From assembly GCA_025201375.1 (NCBI GenBank), contig JAIWZP010000050.1, positions 151,463 to 215,462 on the forward strand: a DNA stretch of 64,000 nucleotides, read 5' to 3'. A program made the translations under genes and the position numbers. Positions 43,301 to 55,678 of the stretch are shown here, one piece after another. The notes beneath the pieces are model-generated. The model worked only from the letters and a program-made list of their open reading frames with translations, did not search any database and had not been told where the DNA came from. Position 1 is the stretch's first letter. Every line of letters begins with the position of its first letter. Source of the stretch: Gongronella butleri. Its lineage: Eukaryota; Mucoromycota; Mucoromycetes; Mucorales; Cunninghamellaceae.

Positions 43301-46286
43301 GACGACAAGGTGGTGTTGGGCAGCGTGATCAAGCATTGGCGTGCGCAGCGATATGTGCATCTTGCCGAGACCCTTTTGACCAATGGAGCGACGATTCACG
43401 AGGCCAATGCGCTCTCCAGACAGCTGGAAAAACACGTGGTGTACCAATTGACAATTATCCACAACACATCGGCGGCCACGGGCTCAGCATGGGAATTGGA
43501 TCGAGAAAACGCGCGCATCGATCACGCACTCGTGCATTGTAGGAAGCCTTGTGTCGGTGTGCGTGTGATCGACACCATGCATCAATGCACGTATCTTTGG
43601 TCCCTCGACAGGCTCAAGACGCGGCTGCGCCACATGCAGGGCATCCATTTTGTCACGGACAACGAAGATCATCTCGTAACACGCCATCAAGATACAAATG
43701 TTGAAGAAAACGAGCGCGTGCCCATGCCAAGCGACCTCTTTTACGACAGCCACCCACCACGATACGCGCTCATTGGCCTTGCAAGGATGCGCATGCGCCA
43801 TCTGGCTGTCCATGTGCCAATTGAGTGCGAAATCGACGTGGTTTGCCAACGCACATGCCGTGTTGTCGGCCAACTGACTGTCCTCGTCGCGCCCATTGCA
43901 CGAAGCAAGGCAAATACCACGAATCCCATGGACAAGGCCAGCAAACACGCGTCCACTGCATCGTCCGCCACAACCATTTCGTCGAACACGTCATCGTCGG
44001 CCATCACCAACACTGTTGCCACGGCGTCCGCCGACGGTGCCTTGCAGGAGGGTCAACATCTCGTCTTTGATGTTCGCATTCAAAAGCTCACAGGCATATC
44101 CGATCGTGAATTCCAGGCGGTCCACGCGCAATTCCGGTTGTCATGCTTTGGCCACCATCACAATGACCAAGTGTTTGCAAGTCCACCCATCAGCGACTTT
44201 GGCAACGACCCCATTTCTTTCCAATTCATAAAGACGTTTTCCATGGTGGTCACGCGAGACATGCTGGATGCCATTCGCCATGACGACCTCGTCGTCGAAA
44301 TCTATGGCCAGCCGCAACCCGCGTACCTGGCCAGCTTCCAGGAAGAACTGTGCGCCAGCCACCAGCTGCCCCTCGTGGAAAAGAAGCACAATGTTTACGT
44401 GTGGGTTCAGATCTGCGAATTGGCACGCCAATCCGGCGAGTACACGCCCGTCAATGTCAAATCCATCGCACGCGACAATGAAAATGGTGACAATGCCACG
44501 CAAACACCTCATCTTGGCTACCCGCCGCGCCAACGGTACCCGCAGACCGTCTTCATGCTCCGCCAGGGCCAGCAGCGCCGCATCAAGATGAAAATCAAGC
44601 ACGATTGGCTGCGCACTGACGCCACCAATGGTCTTGACAATGACCTTGACGGCCTGGTTCTTTGGATTGGCAACATCCGCCTCCTACAGGACGACAATGA
44701 CGATCATCTTGGAGATAATGTAATTGCTAGAACTGAGGGGAAAAGGGAGGAATTGAGGCGATTTGGGGGGTCAATTTGGAACATTTGGCAGTGAATTGAA
44801 GTAATTTGGAACGGATTTGCGGTCAATTTGGACATTTGGCTGCGAAATGAAGCCATTTGGTGCGTGATTTGGAGGGCAAATCAAAAAAATTCGAAAAATG
44901 GAACAATTCGAGCTTTTTTTTTTTTTTTATTCACTCTTTTTCTTTTTTTTCACAAATTGATTAGAAATGGGGTTCTCAAGACGTGTCATTGCCATTGACG
45001 GTGACGGGGCGGACCAAGGACACATTGGAGCTCGAGGCTGCATGGGACAGCTCGCTGCACAATTCGGCATTGATGAACCGTGTGGGTGATTCGGAGAATG
45101 CGGCCATTGTGGCCACGCTCAAATGGCTTTTCCACGGCGCGACGTTCCAGATGGACGTGGGCGTGCGAGTGACGGGCGACGCGCCTGCAGGCGGTGCCCC
45201 GATCGTCAAACGCGCCTCATTGCTGCGGCAGCTGTTCACGCCGTCCACATCCACGTCATCCACCGAGTCGGCCAATGACGATCTCTCTTCGTCGCCATCC
45301 ACCCTGAGACGCCGCCACAAGAAGAAAAAGACAAGCGTCGCCACCATTTTCCGCGTGTGGGAGCGGCCGCGCCGCCTGTCGTCGTTCCACGTGCACCACC
45401 ACGAGGACGAATTCCACCATCGATGGCAGCAGATGCAATTGGACAAGATTAGGCATTACGACACCGCGCGCAAGGCCATGCTCACAAGGCTGGAGGTCGC
45501 ACATACACGCTACACGCTCCAATTGCTCGAATTGCTACAAAAACGCCACCTGTCCATGGATGAACTTTTGAAAAAGCAGGATATCGTCAGCGACAGCACC
45601 CTGCGCACCATTGTCCACCGCTGGGTCCACACAAAACACAACCAGCAACAGAGCACAGGCCTCCAGGTCATTAATGACTTTGGAAACCCCTCACAAACCT
45701 CGCTCGTGCCCGACATTCCACGTTATGACGTTCATGAAATCTCGTTGACGTATGATCATTGGATGCATTTGCAAAAAAAAACTAGAGACACAATAATATG
45801 CAAAAGCAAGGCTGACACGCGTTTATTCATTTATTCTAGCAACGATTTGACCCATCAAGATGGCCTGCTCATGCTACAGCACTATGGCTATCTTAAGATC
45901 CGAAAACAGGGCCAAGATGAGTGGCTCGACCGCTGGATCTTGCTAAAAAGGTAAGGCAGCAACTTGCACAACGTTTAAAGTTTGCAAAAATCCTGGAATT
46001 TTGACCCGTTTTTATTGAATAGACCGTACGTGCTCGTCTACATGGATGAGTATGAAACAAACGAGGTCGATATCCTCAACGTGCAAGCCGTCCGCGTCCA
46101 CCCTGCCTCAGCCGTAAGCAAAAATCGCACCCCCAAATCAGTCCAAACTGGACTCGTTCTTACGTTTTTTTCATTTTAAAATAGGACAATGCCCATGTTT
46201 TTACCGTGTACACTACCATCGACACATATCAATGCCAAGCTCAAGATCAGGATACCATGAAGGAATGGGTTGGCGTGATGATTTAG
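40303..46286 (+). CDS. Kinesin-3 motor (UNC-104/KIF1 type) with FHA and PH domains
   Basis: Plus-end-directed transporter of vesicles and early endosomes. Eleven exons: 40303-40354, 40447-40674, 40756-41057, 41165-41295, 41366-41558, 41614-42528, 42620-44719, 44965-45749, 45840-45950, 46023-46113, 46185-46286; 1669 residues. Motor motifs: P-loop GQTGSGKS (95-102), switch [11 protein letters not shown], switch II DLAGSE, and the neck region [22 protein letters not shown]. An FHA domain (~495-592) contains ITMVGRL and [15 protein letters not shown]. The stalk includes KIF1B-like and DUF3694-type segments. A C-terminal PH domain (~1560-1669; [25 protein letters not shown]) binds phosphoinositides. 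The intron at 45750-45839 is 90 nt with no stop codon, so retention would add 30 residues before the PH domain. Intron 44720-44964 is long and internally repetitive. Confidence 0.93.
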
Positions 46287-48227
46287 ATCTTTTTAGCCCT
46301 TTTTATTTTCTTTCTATACACGTGTGATATAAATTCAACAAAGCAAACAAGCTATCTTTTTTTTTATACCGGTGCATGAATGGTCGCTAGCCTGAGGTTA
46401 TTGTCTCACCATTGTTTATGTTCGCTCAATGGCTCTTGATTTGAAAAAAAAAAAAATTGTAAAAAAAAAAGTGACATTTTTTGATTTTCCAAGCGGACAA
46501 AGTTCGTCCATCCGCGAATGTCAGGCTGAGATAAAAGGATGCCCAAGTGCGTCTCTTTTCAACGATGCAGGTTTCGTTCCAAACGGATATCAAGTTGAAT
46601 AATATTTTGCAAAATGGAACGAAATTAGTGAAAATAGCACACATCGGCACAACAGCCTAATCGAACGCTCGTTTTTATCATTTTTCTGAAAAGAGAGGTG
46701 CAAAAGTGAGCTGTACTTTGAATGAGAGCAGATCGAGGACGCTAGATGATGCGCAGCGGTGGTTTTCAAAAATGAGCAATTTTCCAAGGGGTACAGTAGA
46801 GTCGATCCTCGGAAAATCGTCAAACTTAGGTCCTCAGATCACCGCGCCATTCAGCCACATGGTAGAACATATGCATTCACAGACAGAAATGCAATAAAAA
46901 GCCGGGGTCCATGGACTAGTTTCCGCGACAAGCGCGAAAAGCTGCTATTTTTCACGCCAAGGCAAGCTCAGCGACGATTGACCGCAGCGCCTTGAAAGTT
47001 ATTTCATCAGAAAGAGCGCAACTTGAAGCGTGTGCGGCCATCGATGATCTCTGAAAAGAGATGAATTGTTAACATTTTGACGCGGTTTTCTAACCACAGT
47101 GTCTCTTCGGCGCGTGAAAAACCGCGTCAAGCGTCGAGCTACACGCGTCTATTTCCTATCACCCACGCATCTCGAGTGGCTCTTGCTAATAGACGCATCG
47201 GTGAGGTGCTATTAATATGATGTTCCCCGTGGGATTCGCCTTGGAAATTAAATCTAAAATTGCGCATTGCTCGTACATGAGCCAATGGATCTCGCTCTTT
47301 TTTGGCATTTTCCGTGGTTTCTCCATGACATATCTCGTGTGGGTGAGTTTCGCTTACTTTTGAGGACCCACTTTTACAATTTTTGTTTTGGATCCTCCAG
47401 AGTTGATTGTTTTATAGAGCATGTAGCTCGCCCTCGATAGATTTTTGCTGGCTACAAATTGTGTTTCATTTTAGGTTTGCACGCTTTTTCTTCACGATGG
47501 GACGCGTTTCGAGGACCTACAGGGATTGGTTGGCGAATTTTAAAGATAATTTTTATTTAAATGACCATTGTCAATGCTTTTCCCAGGAAAACCACTAAAA
47601 TGATCCCAAATTCGAACCTGTTTAATGGTTGCGACGAGATCTCCATGATGTCAAGCATGGTATAGGCATTGGGTACGATTTTTCTACGATATTGTCGTGT
47701 AAACTTTTGATACCAGAATTTTTCCCGAATCCATCTGCAAGTGCCGACGTCAGAATCTCAAACTCGATGTGTTAATTACACTGTGCATGACGGACATCTT
47801 GTCCAAATTTGACAGAAATTGCAACACTGGAACCCTATCAAATATTTTTTTTTTGGTTTTTTAAAACTTGTGAAGCATCACTGGGATTTGCTCCATTCGA
47901 TAGGCTATCAACCTTGCTAGTATTGTTTGCGGATGGTAAAAAAAAAGTTGCGTGTCAGGCAAAAAAGAAACGAGCTCTGTTACTTTCGCGCAAAAAAAAA
48001 AAAAAAAATGGAACAATAAAAATATAGGATAACAATGGTGTTGATGACATGTCATCTTGGGCGTATAAAGAATGTGCAGAAGAACAACAACTTCTGAGAT
48101 TAAGCAATCTTTGTGTCTGCTGCAGCTCAATGGTAAATCTTACAAAACACGCAAAATTGGAAAAAAAGGGAAAGGGTGCGTTTAATGATGATGAAAAGTA
48201 AAAATGAGCGAGGATGGTGTATTACAT
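46287..48227. other. Repeat-bearing spacer between kinesin and Lon genes
   Basis: No gene recognised. 46540-47220 is a degenerate inverted relative of 15840-16510. 47220-48000 is AT-rich without clear structure. 48000-48227 is the 3' flank of the Lon gene. Confidence 0.5.
46540..47220 (-). repeat. Degenerate dispersed repeat, copy 2 (inverted relative of 15840-16510)
   Basis: On the plus strand it holds GCGTCTCTTTTCAACGATGC (46549-46568), AGTCGATCCTCGGAAAATCG, CATTCAGCCACATGG, a GCTATTTTTCACGCC-like segment, ACCGCGTCAAGCGTCGAGCT and ACACGCGTCTATTTCC, each with a counterpart in reverse order and orientation in copy 1. There is no conserved open frame. Confidence 0.6.
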
Positions 48228-49709
48228 TTAAAGCCTGCTGCGTAGTAGATAGGAGGATGCGTCTTGGTGATTGTGGTTGTTTTTGTATTGTGTGGGCCAC
48301 ACGGCGGCGAGTGCATCCCAAAGATGATGGCAATAGATGATGGTGAATTGATCTTGGATAGATTTGGGCACGTGTTGGTTGACGTCGCGCTCATTGTCTG
48401 CGGGGAGCAAGAGCTTTGTGGCGCCGGCACGGTGGGCGGCGAGCAATTTCTCCTTGATGCCACCAACAGCGCGTACATGGCCGCGCAGCGTGATTTCGCC
48501 GGTCATGGCCACGCTACGCGGCAACGCAAGACCAGAAAGGAGCGATACAAGACACACGGCAATGGCGACGCCGGCGCTAGGCCCGTCCTTTGGCGTCGCG
48601 CCATTTGGAAGATGCACATGCACATCCATATGTTCTAAAAGCGGCTCGCGTGGCTCACGCGTCAATTGGAGCGCGACCGCGTTTGCCTTGATCCACGACA
48701 CGGCAATGTGCGACGATTCTTGAATCACTTCGCCCAAAAGGCCCGTCAGTTTCAACTCACCACGCCCAGGCATGCAATTGGCTTCAATCGCAAGCACACT
48801 GCCGCTGCCACTCGACGCAAACGCCAAACCAGATACAATCCCGCATGCACTGCCTTGCAATTGCTCCGTTCGAAACAGCGGTGGCTATGCCCAATTGATC
48901 CAAAAAAAATAAGAAAAAAAAGAAGAAAAAATGAGCCATTTCAGTGATCCTGACGCGTCGGACGCGATACAGCTTTTTTTTTCCTTTTTGAGGACTCACG
49001 CCAAGAATGGCCTCCAGGTCCGCGGAGGTGGCAATGATTTGCGGTGCGTCCATGGCCATGGGTGACTCCATCACGGCATATTCGTGACATTTAAAGCGAC
49101 ACAGGCTAGCCAAGGACCGATCGAGTGTGCGCACACCGCTCTCCATGGTGTAGCCCTCAATGAGTTGCACGAGCGCTGCTTCGGTAACTTGGAGGCGTGC
49201 ATCCTCGGTGTAAGGCGCGTCCAAATGATCATGTCGGCCTTTTTGTACGTGATCCAGGCCGTGTTGCCGCAATTGGCGCGGCCACAGGTAGTCCTTGGCT
49301 ATGGCCAGCTTCTCGTCCAAAGTGTAGCCGCTCAGCTCAATCACCTCCATGCGGTCCAGCAGTGCCGGCGGAATCGTTTCCACGGAATTGGCCGTCGCCA
49401 CGAAAAAGATGTGCGACAAATCAAATGGGACGCCCATAAAATGATCTGTAAAGTCCTTGTTCTGCGATGGATCCAGGACTTCCAACAGGGCCGCAGCTAT
49501 GAATAAAAACGAAACGTGAGTCGCGCCCATTTTTTTTTTTTTTTGGCATTTTTCAAATTTTTTTTCTTTTTTTACCGGGATCGCCTTGGTGTGTGCCGGT
49601 GACAAGCTTGTCAATTTCGTCGAGTAGCAGGACGGGATTCTTGACTTTGCATTTGCGCAATCCCTGGATGAGCAAGCCGGGCAAGGCGCCAACATACGTG
49701 CGCCGGTGC

Positions 49710-49741
<32 letters not shown>

Positions 49742-51286
49742 CAAGGAAATGCGATGAAACTCACGCGTCAAGGCGCTCGCGATGGATTTCGCGAGTGTCG
49801 TCTTGCCGACCCCTGGCGGGCCCACAAAACACAGGATGGGTGTGTCCAATTGGTGATGGTCACGTTTAAACTTGAGAATCGCCATGTACTCCATAATGCG
49901 GCGCTTCACATGCGCAATGCTAACGCCGCAATTCAAAAGGGAAAAAAAGGGATATTAGCGTCCCTGATATCGTCATCTGCGCCACAACCATCCAAAAAAA
50001 AAAAAAAAAAAAAATACGCTTACCCGTAGTGATCCGCGTCCAATTGCCGCTGGATGTGCGTGAGGTCGACATTTTCCGGCACATTGTCTGTGAATGCGTT
50101 CCATGGAAGATCGGCGACCCATTCCATATAAGTGCGCAGCAGGATGGACTCGGGGGCTGAGGCCGGGATGCGTGCAAGGCGCTGCATGTCCCGTTTGATG
50201 AGGGTCTGGATGCGTGTGGGCAACTCTGCACGATTCAATTGCCGCCGCAGGTCGCTCAAATCATCGTCCTCCTCTTCTTGATGCCCACGCATCGTGAACA
50301 GATTTCTTGGTGGTGGCGACTCTTGAACGTTCATGGCATCCATTGTGTTGACCACACTCGAATGCGATCCATTGGTGCCATTCATCGACATCGACGGCAT
50401 CATGGTCTATCATATTTTTTTTATTATTATTTTTTAGTCACATGATTACCGGTCGCATTGTTTGTTTATGCTTTTGGCACGCTTATTTGTGTGATGTTAC
50501 CTGTTGCCGCACATAAAATTCACGTCGGTGCTTATCGAGAAAGTCTTGAATATGTTGCTGCTGCTGAGCGGAGTCACTTAGCTCCTGGGAAAAAAAAAAA
50601 AAAAAAAAGAGTTGGCCACTTTTTTTTTTTTTTTTTTTTTTTTGCTTTTTTTTTATGATTTTTACGCGCAATTGTGTAGAAACAATGTCGTGGATGGCGG
50701 TCAGAATGGCATTGTGGTCGATGAGGCCGAGGACGCGCGCCTTGTCGTCAAACGACGCGTCGGTCATGCAAAGCAGAAGGTGTGCTAGGTCCATGACGGC
50801 CCCGGGCGACGCCGCCAAGGCATCCATGGGTGCAAACACGGATGGCGCGACGCCAATGGCCTGCATCGCCTGAATATACCCATCGTACAAGGCGCGCATC
50901 TTGGCGGACCACGCGTCGGTGTCCTTGGAGGACGGCGTGGGGTCGGCAATGCGGATGACGCTATCGACACAGAGACCATGGACGCCATCGTGCAGCAAAT
51001 CGACGATTTTCGCACGTACAATGCCTTTGACGTGAAACACACAGTGGTCGCGGATGCTCGTGTCGACGTCGAGGACCTGCGCTACGCAGCCAACGTCAGG
51101 CAACCGATTCCATTGCTCGGGTTGCTTGGACGGCACGCAAAGCACGAAAACATGATCCTGCGCCGCCAGACGCCGGTTGAGCGCTTGCGCGTCCGCGTCA
51201 TCCAACGTGAATTTATGCGTGATCGACGGCAACACCACAAGCTCGCTCAATGGCACCGTGGGCAGCGTCGTCGGCAAGAGATCCAT
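48228..51286 (-). CDS. Lon protease, peroxisomal type (LONP2/Pln-like)
   Basis: ATP-dependent serine protease and chaperone of the peroxisomal matrix. Six exons: 51286-50666, 50584-50501, 50406-50024, 49919-49576, 49496-49000, 48884-48228; 861 residues, close to human LONP2 (852). The substrate-binding LON domain occupies ~1-200 and there is no mitochondrial presequence. AAA+ motifs: Walker A GPPGVGKT (396-403) and Walker [11 protein letters not shown]. The protease domain has TPKDGPSAG with Ser746 and GGIKEK with Lys787, a complete dyad. The last three residues are SRL, a type-1 peroxisomal targeting signal, which decides the compartment. An extra Asn/Met/Gly/Ser-rich insertion (~residues 236-275) is unusual. 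The ATG chosen is the one just before MDLLPTTLP, where the LON domain begins. Confidence 0.92.
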
Positions 51287-51914
51287 GGCAAAGAATTGGC
51301 AAAAGAGTGGTAAAGGAAGAAACAAACATCAGGGGCAGAAGAGGGGGAGAGCCTCCTATTTTTAATGCAGCCGACGAAAAAGGGGGTGATGAGAATACAA
51401 ATGGGGGCGGCGCCTGGTCACGTAGATCACTTGCTCCAAAAAAAAATAAAAAAAATAAAAAAAAAAGGAGGCGCATGGCCACGCATGGCGTCAATTTATT
51501 TTACACAGCGCATCACCGTGCCTTGGCTTGACTCTCCGCATGGACGCGCATCGACACGCGTCGTTGCCTGGCTAGCTTTGTACGCCCGTTACGCCCTGAA
51601 TATCCGCTTTTGCCCCCCCCCCGGTTTTCGCTCTTGTGCACCCGTTTTCGACGCCAATGGCAAAAGTACGCATGGCCAGCGTGTCTCCCCCTCCACCAAT
51701 ATTGGTTAAACACGCGCGCCAGATGTCAAGGACGCATTTTACGCCTTTCTTGCCCGTTTTCCTCCCATTTTCCTCCCATCTTCATAAAAAGTCATGCTTC
51801 CAAGGTGCTGCTCAACTGGCATGGATGGACTGAACTTTCTCGTTTTTTTAATGTGTGGTGTGCAATCTATGTTAGCCACTGATTCGAAAACAACAAAAAA
51901 ATGGCAAAAAATCT
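51287..51914. other. Spacer between Lon and ATP synthase subunit g genes
   Basis: 628 bp; includes A-rich tracts at 51437-51466, a run of C at 51614-51622, and the ATP20 3' flank. No gene seen. Confidence 0.4.
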
Positions 51915-52381
51915 CTAATGGTGAGCGGGGGCGGCGCCCTGGACATTGTAACCGATCAGATTGCGGCGGCCGACAATCTCGCCCACGAGGAAGAAGGTAT
52001 AGAATTGAGCGGCAACGGCACCGCCCTTGGCGAGGTCGGTCCAGGTCCAATTCTTGACCGCCTGCACGTTCAAATTCTTCTTGATGACGTTTTGCGCCTC
52101 GGTGACCTGAGCGCCCGTGGGGAAGCTCATACCCTCCTTGACGTACACTTGCTTGGCAATCTCACCAGCAACCTTGGCCTTGTAAACAATAGGCTTTTGC
52201 AGAGCTAGCGTCGAAATTTAGAGAAAAAAAAAAAAGGCACGTGAGTCGTCGTCGTCTCGTCGTTTCCTCGTCAAACTCGGGCAATTCGAGTCGCTTCGTG
52301 TCCAATTCCTTTTTGCAACAACCTACCAATCAACTTGCTGGCGTACGATTGGACAGCACTGAGGGCTTTGTTGGCAGACAT
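51915..52381 (-). CDS. ATP20: Mitochondrial F1Fo ATP synthase subunit g
   Basis: Membrane subunit needed for ATP synthase dimers and cristae shape. Two exons: 52381-52327 and 52204-51915; 114 residues, the usual length. The sequence has the family pattern: an N-terminal helix (LSAVQSYASKLIG), PIVYKAKVAGEIAKQVYVKEG, WTWTDLAKGG, and a C-terminal membrane helix AAQFYTFFLVGEIVGRRNL. That helix has the GxxxG dimerisation motif (GEIVG). The intron falls after Gly19, and its branch/acceptor is preceded by a T run. Confidence 0.92.
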
Positions 52382-52729
52382 GGTGGATATCGAGAGAAAA
52401 AGGAAGAAAAAGGAAAGAAAAAAAGGGACAGTCGAAAAAACAACAAGCCCAAATGTCAGCGACCCCCCGGTCTTGTCCGGTGCAATCGATTTTTTCAAAC
52501 GCCGCACGCCACAGGCGTATGAAAATCGAAAAAAAGGACGAAAAGCGACTATTGAAAGTGTTCTTTTTTGCTCTAGAATAGCCTGCTCTTGCTAGCCGTC
52601 ATCTCTCTGTACTTGATCCGGGGCAGACATTGCGGTCCTGAGAAATCGATTCAATGAAAAAGTAAAACCTTTACATAGTCATTTGTCTGAAATCTGACGA
52701 AACTGGCCCAAACGCGATTTTCTTTACAA
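52382..52729. promoter_or_regulatory. ATP20 upstream region
   Basis: The ATP20 promoter should lie here (minus strand, rightwards of 52381): AG-rich on the plus strand at 52391-52436, then mixed sequence. No gene or recognised motif. Confidence 0.3.
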
Positions 52730-54830
52730 AAGACTTGATCAGTGCTTGGTTTTTAAAACACGACAGCCAGCCCAACATCAATGCAAATCATATGCAACCC
52801 ATTTGAAGTAAATCAACTAGAGCCTTGTTTGGGCAAAACATCTAAATGACAAAATACAACAATTTTTGAAATTGGCTACGTTGCAATGATCCGATTTCTG
52901 TCAAATTTGTCACAGTGGGCAGCGCGTCAAAAGGAGCAACTGCTGAGCTACTAGTCGCGCCTAGATGGCATCAAGGAGCGGTGGAATAACAAAAATAAAA
53001 GGCAAAATGAACATTTTGCGCGCCTATTTCTCAACGTACTGTTGCTTATTCGACTTTTAAAGGCATGCCAACGGACAATAAAGATTCAGGCGTTGCGTTT
53101 GATAACAATTTCATGTTGATTCATTGGACTCCCGGCCACTGCAGCGTGTGCACATCCTAAAACAGCGTTTAAACGTGCTATTTCTTGTAGATGCGCCCGT
53201 TTTTCATCACAAATGCCCTCAAACGTAACGAAAAGCCCCACAGAGAATAGGACGCCCTGCAGCAAGGTATGCCGCAACGAGGAAATGCCGCCAAAAGTCG
53301 CCAAACGATGTTTTTGGCGCTTACTGGCATTTTATTCACAGAGACGTTTCTAAATGACATAAAACCGGATGCACAGGATAGAAGAGAGCCTGACGCAACT
53401 TTTGGTGTCTCGCCGTGCCGTGTGCGTCTTGGCCAACTCGCCATGAAGACCTGCAATCGTCTGTTTTTGGCTCTCTTTGGCCATTCCCTTTGCCATTCGA
53501 CTCTCGTACTCGTTCCCCCAAGCTCATGGACAAAAAGACATGGATATAATGATAGAACAGTGGTTTTTATTGCATTCAATAAGAAAAGGAGCCAGCCCTT
53601 TAGCCGTCTCTTGGACGTTGCCCGGGCATGACCGCGCGGAGGCGGCTGGCATGCATGCCCTCTCTCGATTTTTTGGCAAAAGCGAAGCCCCATACAGAGT
53701 GAAGCGAACCAGTGGGCGCAGGGTAGACTGTGGATGCGCGCCACATTACGCAGGATTTTATCGTTGGATGCGCGCCAACTTGTCCCATCATAGTGAGCGG
53801 AAACTGTGCCAGGGGGAAACATAACTGGCACAAAACAAAGAATCGTTCCCTTGCAAGGACCACAACTCTTGCCTTCCACTACCCTCCAAAATCGCCCTTA
53901 GGAAACAAGAAGGAGACGCTTGCTTCGTGCCTACTCGACTACAAAGAGCCAAGCAAAGAGTGGACTACCGGTTTCAGACTAGGTCAGGGCACCGGCGGGC
54001 GCCAAAGAAAAAGAAAAGAAAAAAAACAAACCGCCCATCGCCCATCGCCTTTTTTTATGGCGGCCAATTCAAACCCAGCCAGCCGCCTTTTTACCTTGTA
54101 TCTTCGTTTGTCGTTTATTCATACAATTTAGAACAAAAGAGAAAGGGGAAGGAAAAGGACGACGCGACGCGATGGTGAAAGCAAACTTTCATGCGCCCTG
54201 AGCCGAAAAAGAGTCCAATCAGGCAACCTTTGCAAACAAAGCGCCGCAAAAATAGGAACCCAGATGCTCAATTCAATTTGAAAGGCGGCGATCCCACTGA
54301 CTGCGATTTTTTTTTTTTCTGGTCACTCTCCTCGCGCTTTGTCGATACGCTGACACCTTCATCGTGGCAGCAGGATCAATCTTGCAAAATAGACAACTTT
54401 TGGGTTACATGCATTTATGTAGCAGCCGGAAATCCTGCCCGTCAATTGGCAAAATCTGTATTTCACGCTGGTTGACAACTTTGGCGTGCTTAAAACACGT
54501 GACCTGCAACATTTGAGTGTCAATTGTTCGTGGACCTGGCAAGCTTGCAAGCTCAAATTTTGATTTTGCTAAATAGAGCCATAGCGCGCACGTATCTGCC
54601 AAATTTCGCAAAGATTGGAGAAAAAATTGCAATTTTCGCAAAATGACAGCCAAGGTCCCAACATCCTTGACGAAAAGTCTTCATTTGAGAAAAAACTTTT
54701 GTTCTTCTCGCCTCTATGTGATGAATTGAGCACTGCCAAAAGAAAATCGCCCCAACATCTGTTGCGAGCACCAATCTGCCGCAGTCCAATTTATCTTTTT
54801 TTTCTTGGACGCGTCGGCGCGTTTGAGTAC
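52730..54830 (+). repeat. Segmental duplication copy B
   Basis: Counterpart of copy A (35990-37930). Landmarks in the same order: ATTTCTGTCAAATTTGTCA (52902), GCGCGCCTATTTCTCAACGT (53018), CACAGAGACGTTTCTAAAT (53337), the near-identical core 53479-54016, TTTTTTATGGCGGCCAATTC (54050), CCCTGAGCCGAAAAAGAGTC (54196) and ATCGCCCCAACATCTGTTGC (54749). Unlike copy A, it is followed by the secreted-protein gene and a coiled-coil gene before MSH6 is reached. Confidence 0.85.
53479..54016. other. Near-identical core of the duplication (copy B)
   Basis: Matches 36587-37120 with about four substitutions and one short insertion (near 53692). Same internal direct repeat TGGATGCGCGCCA at 53731 and 53765. 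A minus-strand open frame of 233 codons (53178-53879) overlaps it, but the equivalent frame in copy A is broken and its product has no domain features. Confidence 0.5.
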
Positions 54831-55276
54831 TCAAAGGGACCTTGCATTGTGGCCAAGTATCGCCGAAAGCTGAAAATCTCTATGTCAGATTTCTCCACGC
54901 GGCCTCCTTTGGTTCATTTTTTGCACATCAGCTCAGGTTGATCAAATCAGCGTTCGCAGCTACAAACTCGGGCTCATTCGACGCACCTGCGGGGCCACCA
55001 TATAAGAAAAGCCGTGTCCACATTTCTTCAGTGCGTTTTTCTTATCTTTTTTTTTTTTTTTTTTTTTTTTTGGAAAGCTGCCATTTAGCACTGAAAACGT
55101 TGACCCCAACTCCTGCTGGATTAACCTTTTTACGGAGTGAACTTATCCGAGGTTCAAAATGACCTAAATCATTGTTTTTCGTTTTAAATGCCCACCAGAT
55201 TTTTTTATACGAGGATAAAAAGGGAAACTATGACAGAGCTTATGATGCCGGGGTGTCACGGATGGACTGGATTGAC
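54831..55276. other. Spacer
   Basis: Between duplication copy B and the secreted-protein gene. Contains a 23-24 base T run near 55048-55071. No gene seen. Confidence 0.4.
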
Positions 55277-55678
55277 CTATTTGTGTACTAGAGCTATCGA
55301 TTTTAAATCGCAGTTGGGATTTTTCTTGCTGCAAACACACCATAAGCGCTTGTAACCCCCAATGCAACCTTCTTTATAATTTTGGTTGCATCTCTTTTCA
55401 GAAGTGAGGCCGGCCGCCTGAACATATGAGCAAATGGTTGGCCCATTCTCGTATTTGGTCCAAGCAACCAAGACATCTTTTGTTTTTTTATCAACGTCCC
55501 CAATTCTGAAGCCAGTACTGCCACAGCGTGTCCAATCACAAGTAAACTTGCCATCAGTCGTATCCCAAGGTCCAATTGACTTCAAAAATGCTTGGGCGTC
55601 AGCATCAGACACAGGAAACCACTGGCCGACGATGCCAACAACATAAACCGCACCGATCACTAAAGCTTGTCCACGCAT
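55277..55678 (-). CDS. Small secreted cysteine-rich protein (effector-like)
   Basis: Single-exon gene, 133 residues. The first ~19 residues (MRGQALVIGAVYVVGIVGQ) form a hydrophobic leader consistent with a signal peptide. The mature part has eight cysteines (47, 52, 83, 97, 105, 114, 116, 123), an even number suited to disulfides, with a C-x-C pair in WCVC. Acidic N-terminal half, basic C-terminal half, no membrane segment. A TATA-like ATTTAAAA lies on the minus strand 40-55 bp upstream. A fragment of the 137-bp tandem repeat lies inverted in this promoter (55736-55773). No family recognised; role (antimicrobial, effector or wall protein) unknown. Confidence 0.6.
   Translation of the reverse strand: MRGQALVIGAVYVVGIVGQWFPVSDADAQAFLKSIGPWDTTDGKFTCDWTRCGSTGFRIGDVDKKTKDVLVAWTKYENGPTICSYVQAAGLTSEKRCNQNYKEGCIGGYKRLWCVCSKKNPNCDLKSIALVHK

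Noticed and set aside
46140..46184. Extended exon 9 of kinesin running through the T-run
   Set aside because: The frame ends in stop codons after the T-run; the short intron 46114-46184 with a TAG acceptor restores the PH domain end.
53178..53879. 233-codon minus-strand frame in duplication copy B
   Set aside because: The equivalent frame in copy A is broken by an indel and stops, the product has no domain features, and identity between the copies follows nucleotides rather than codons.
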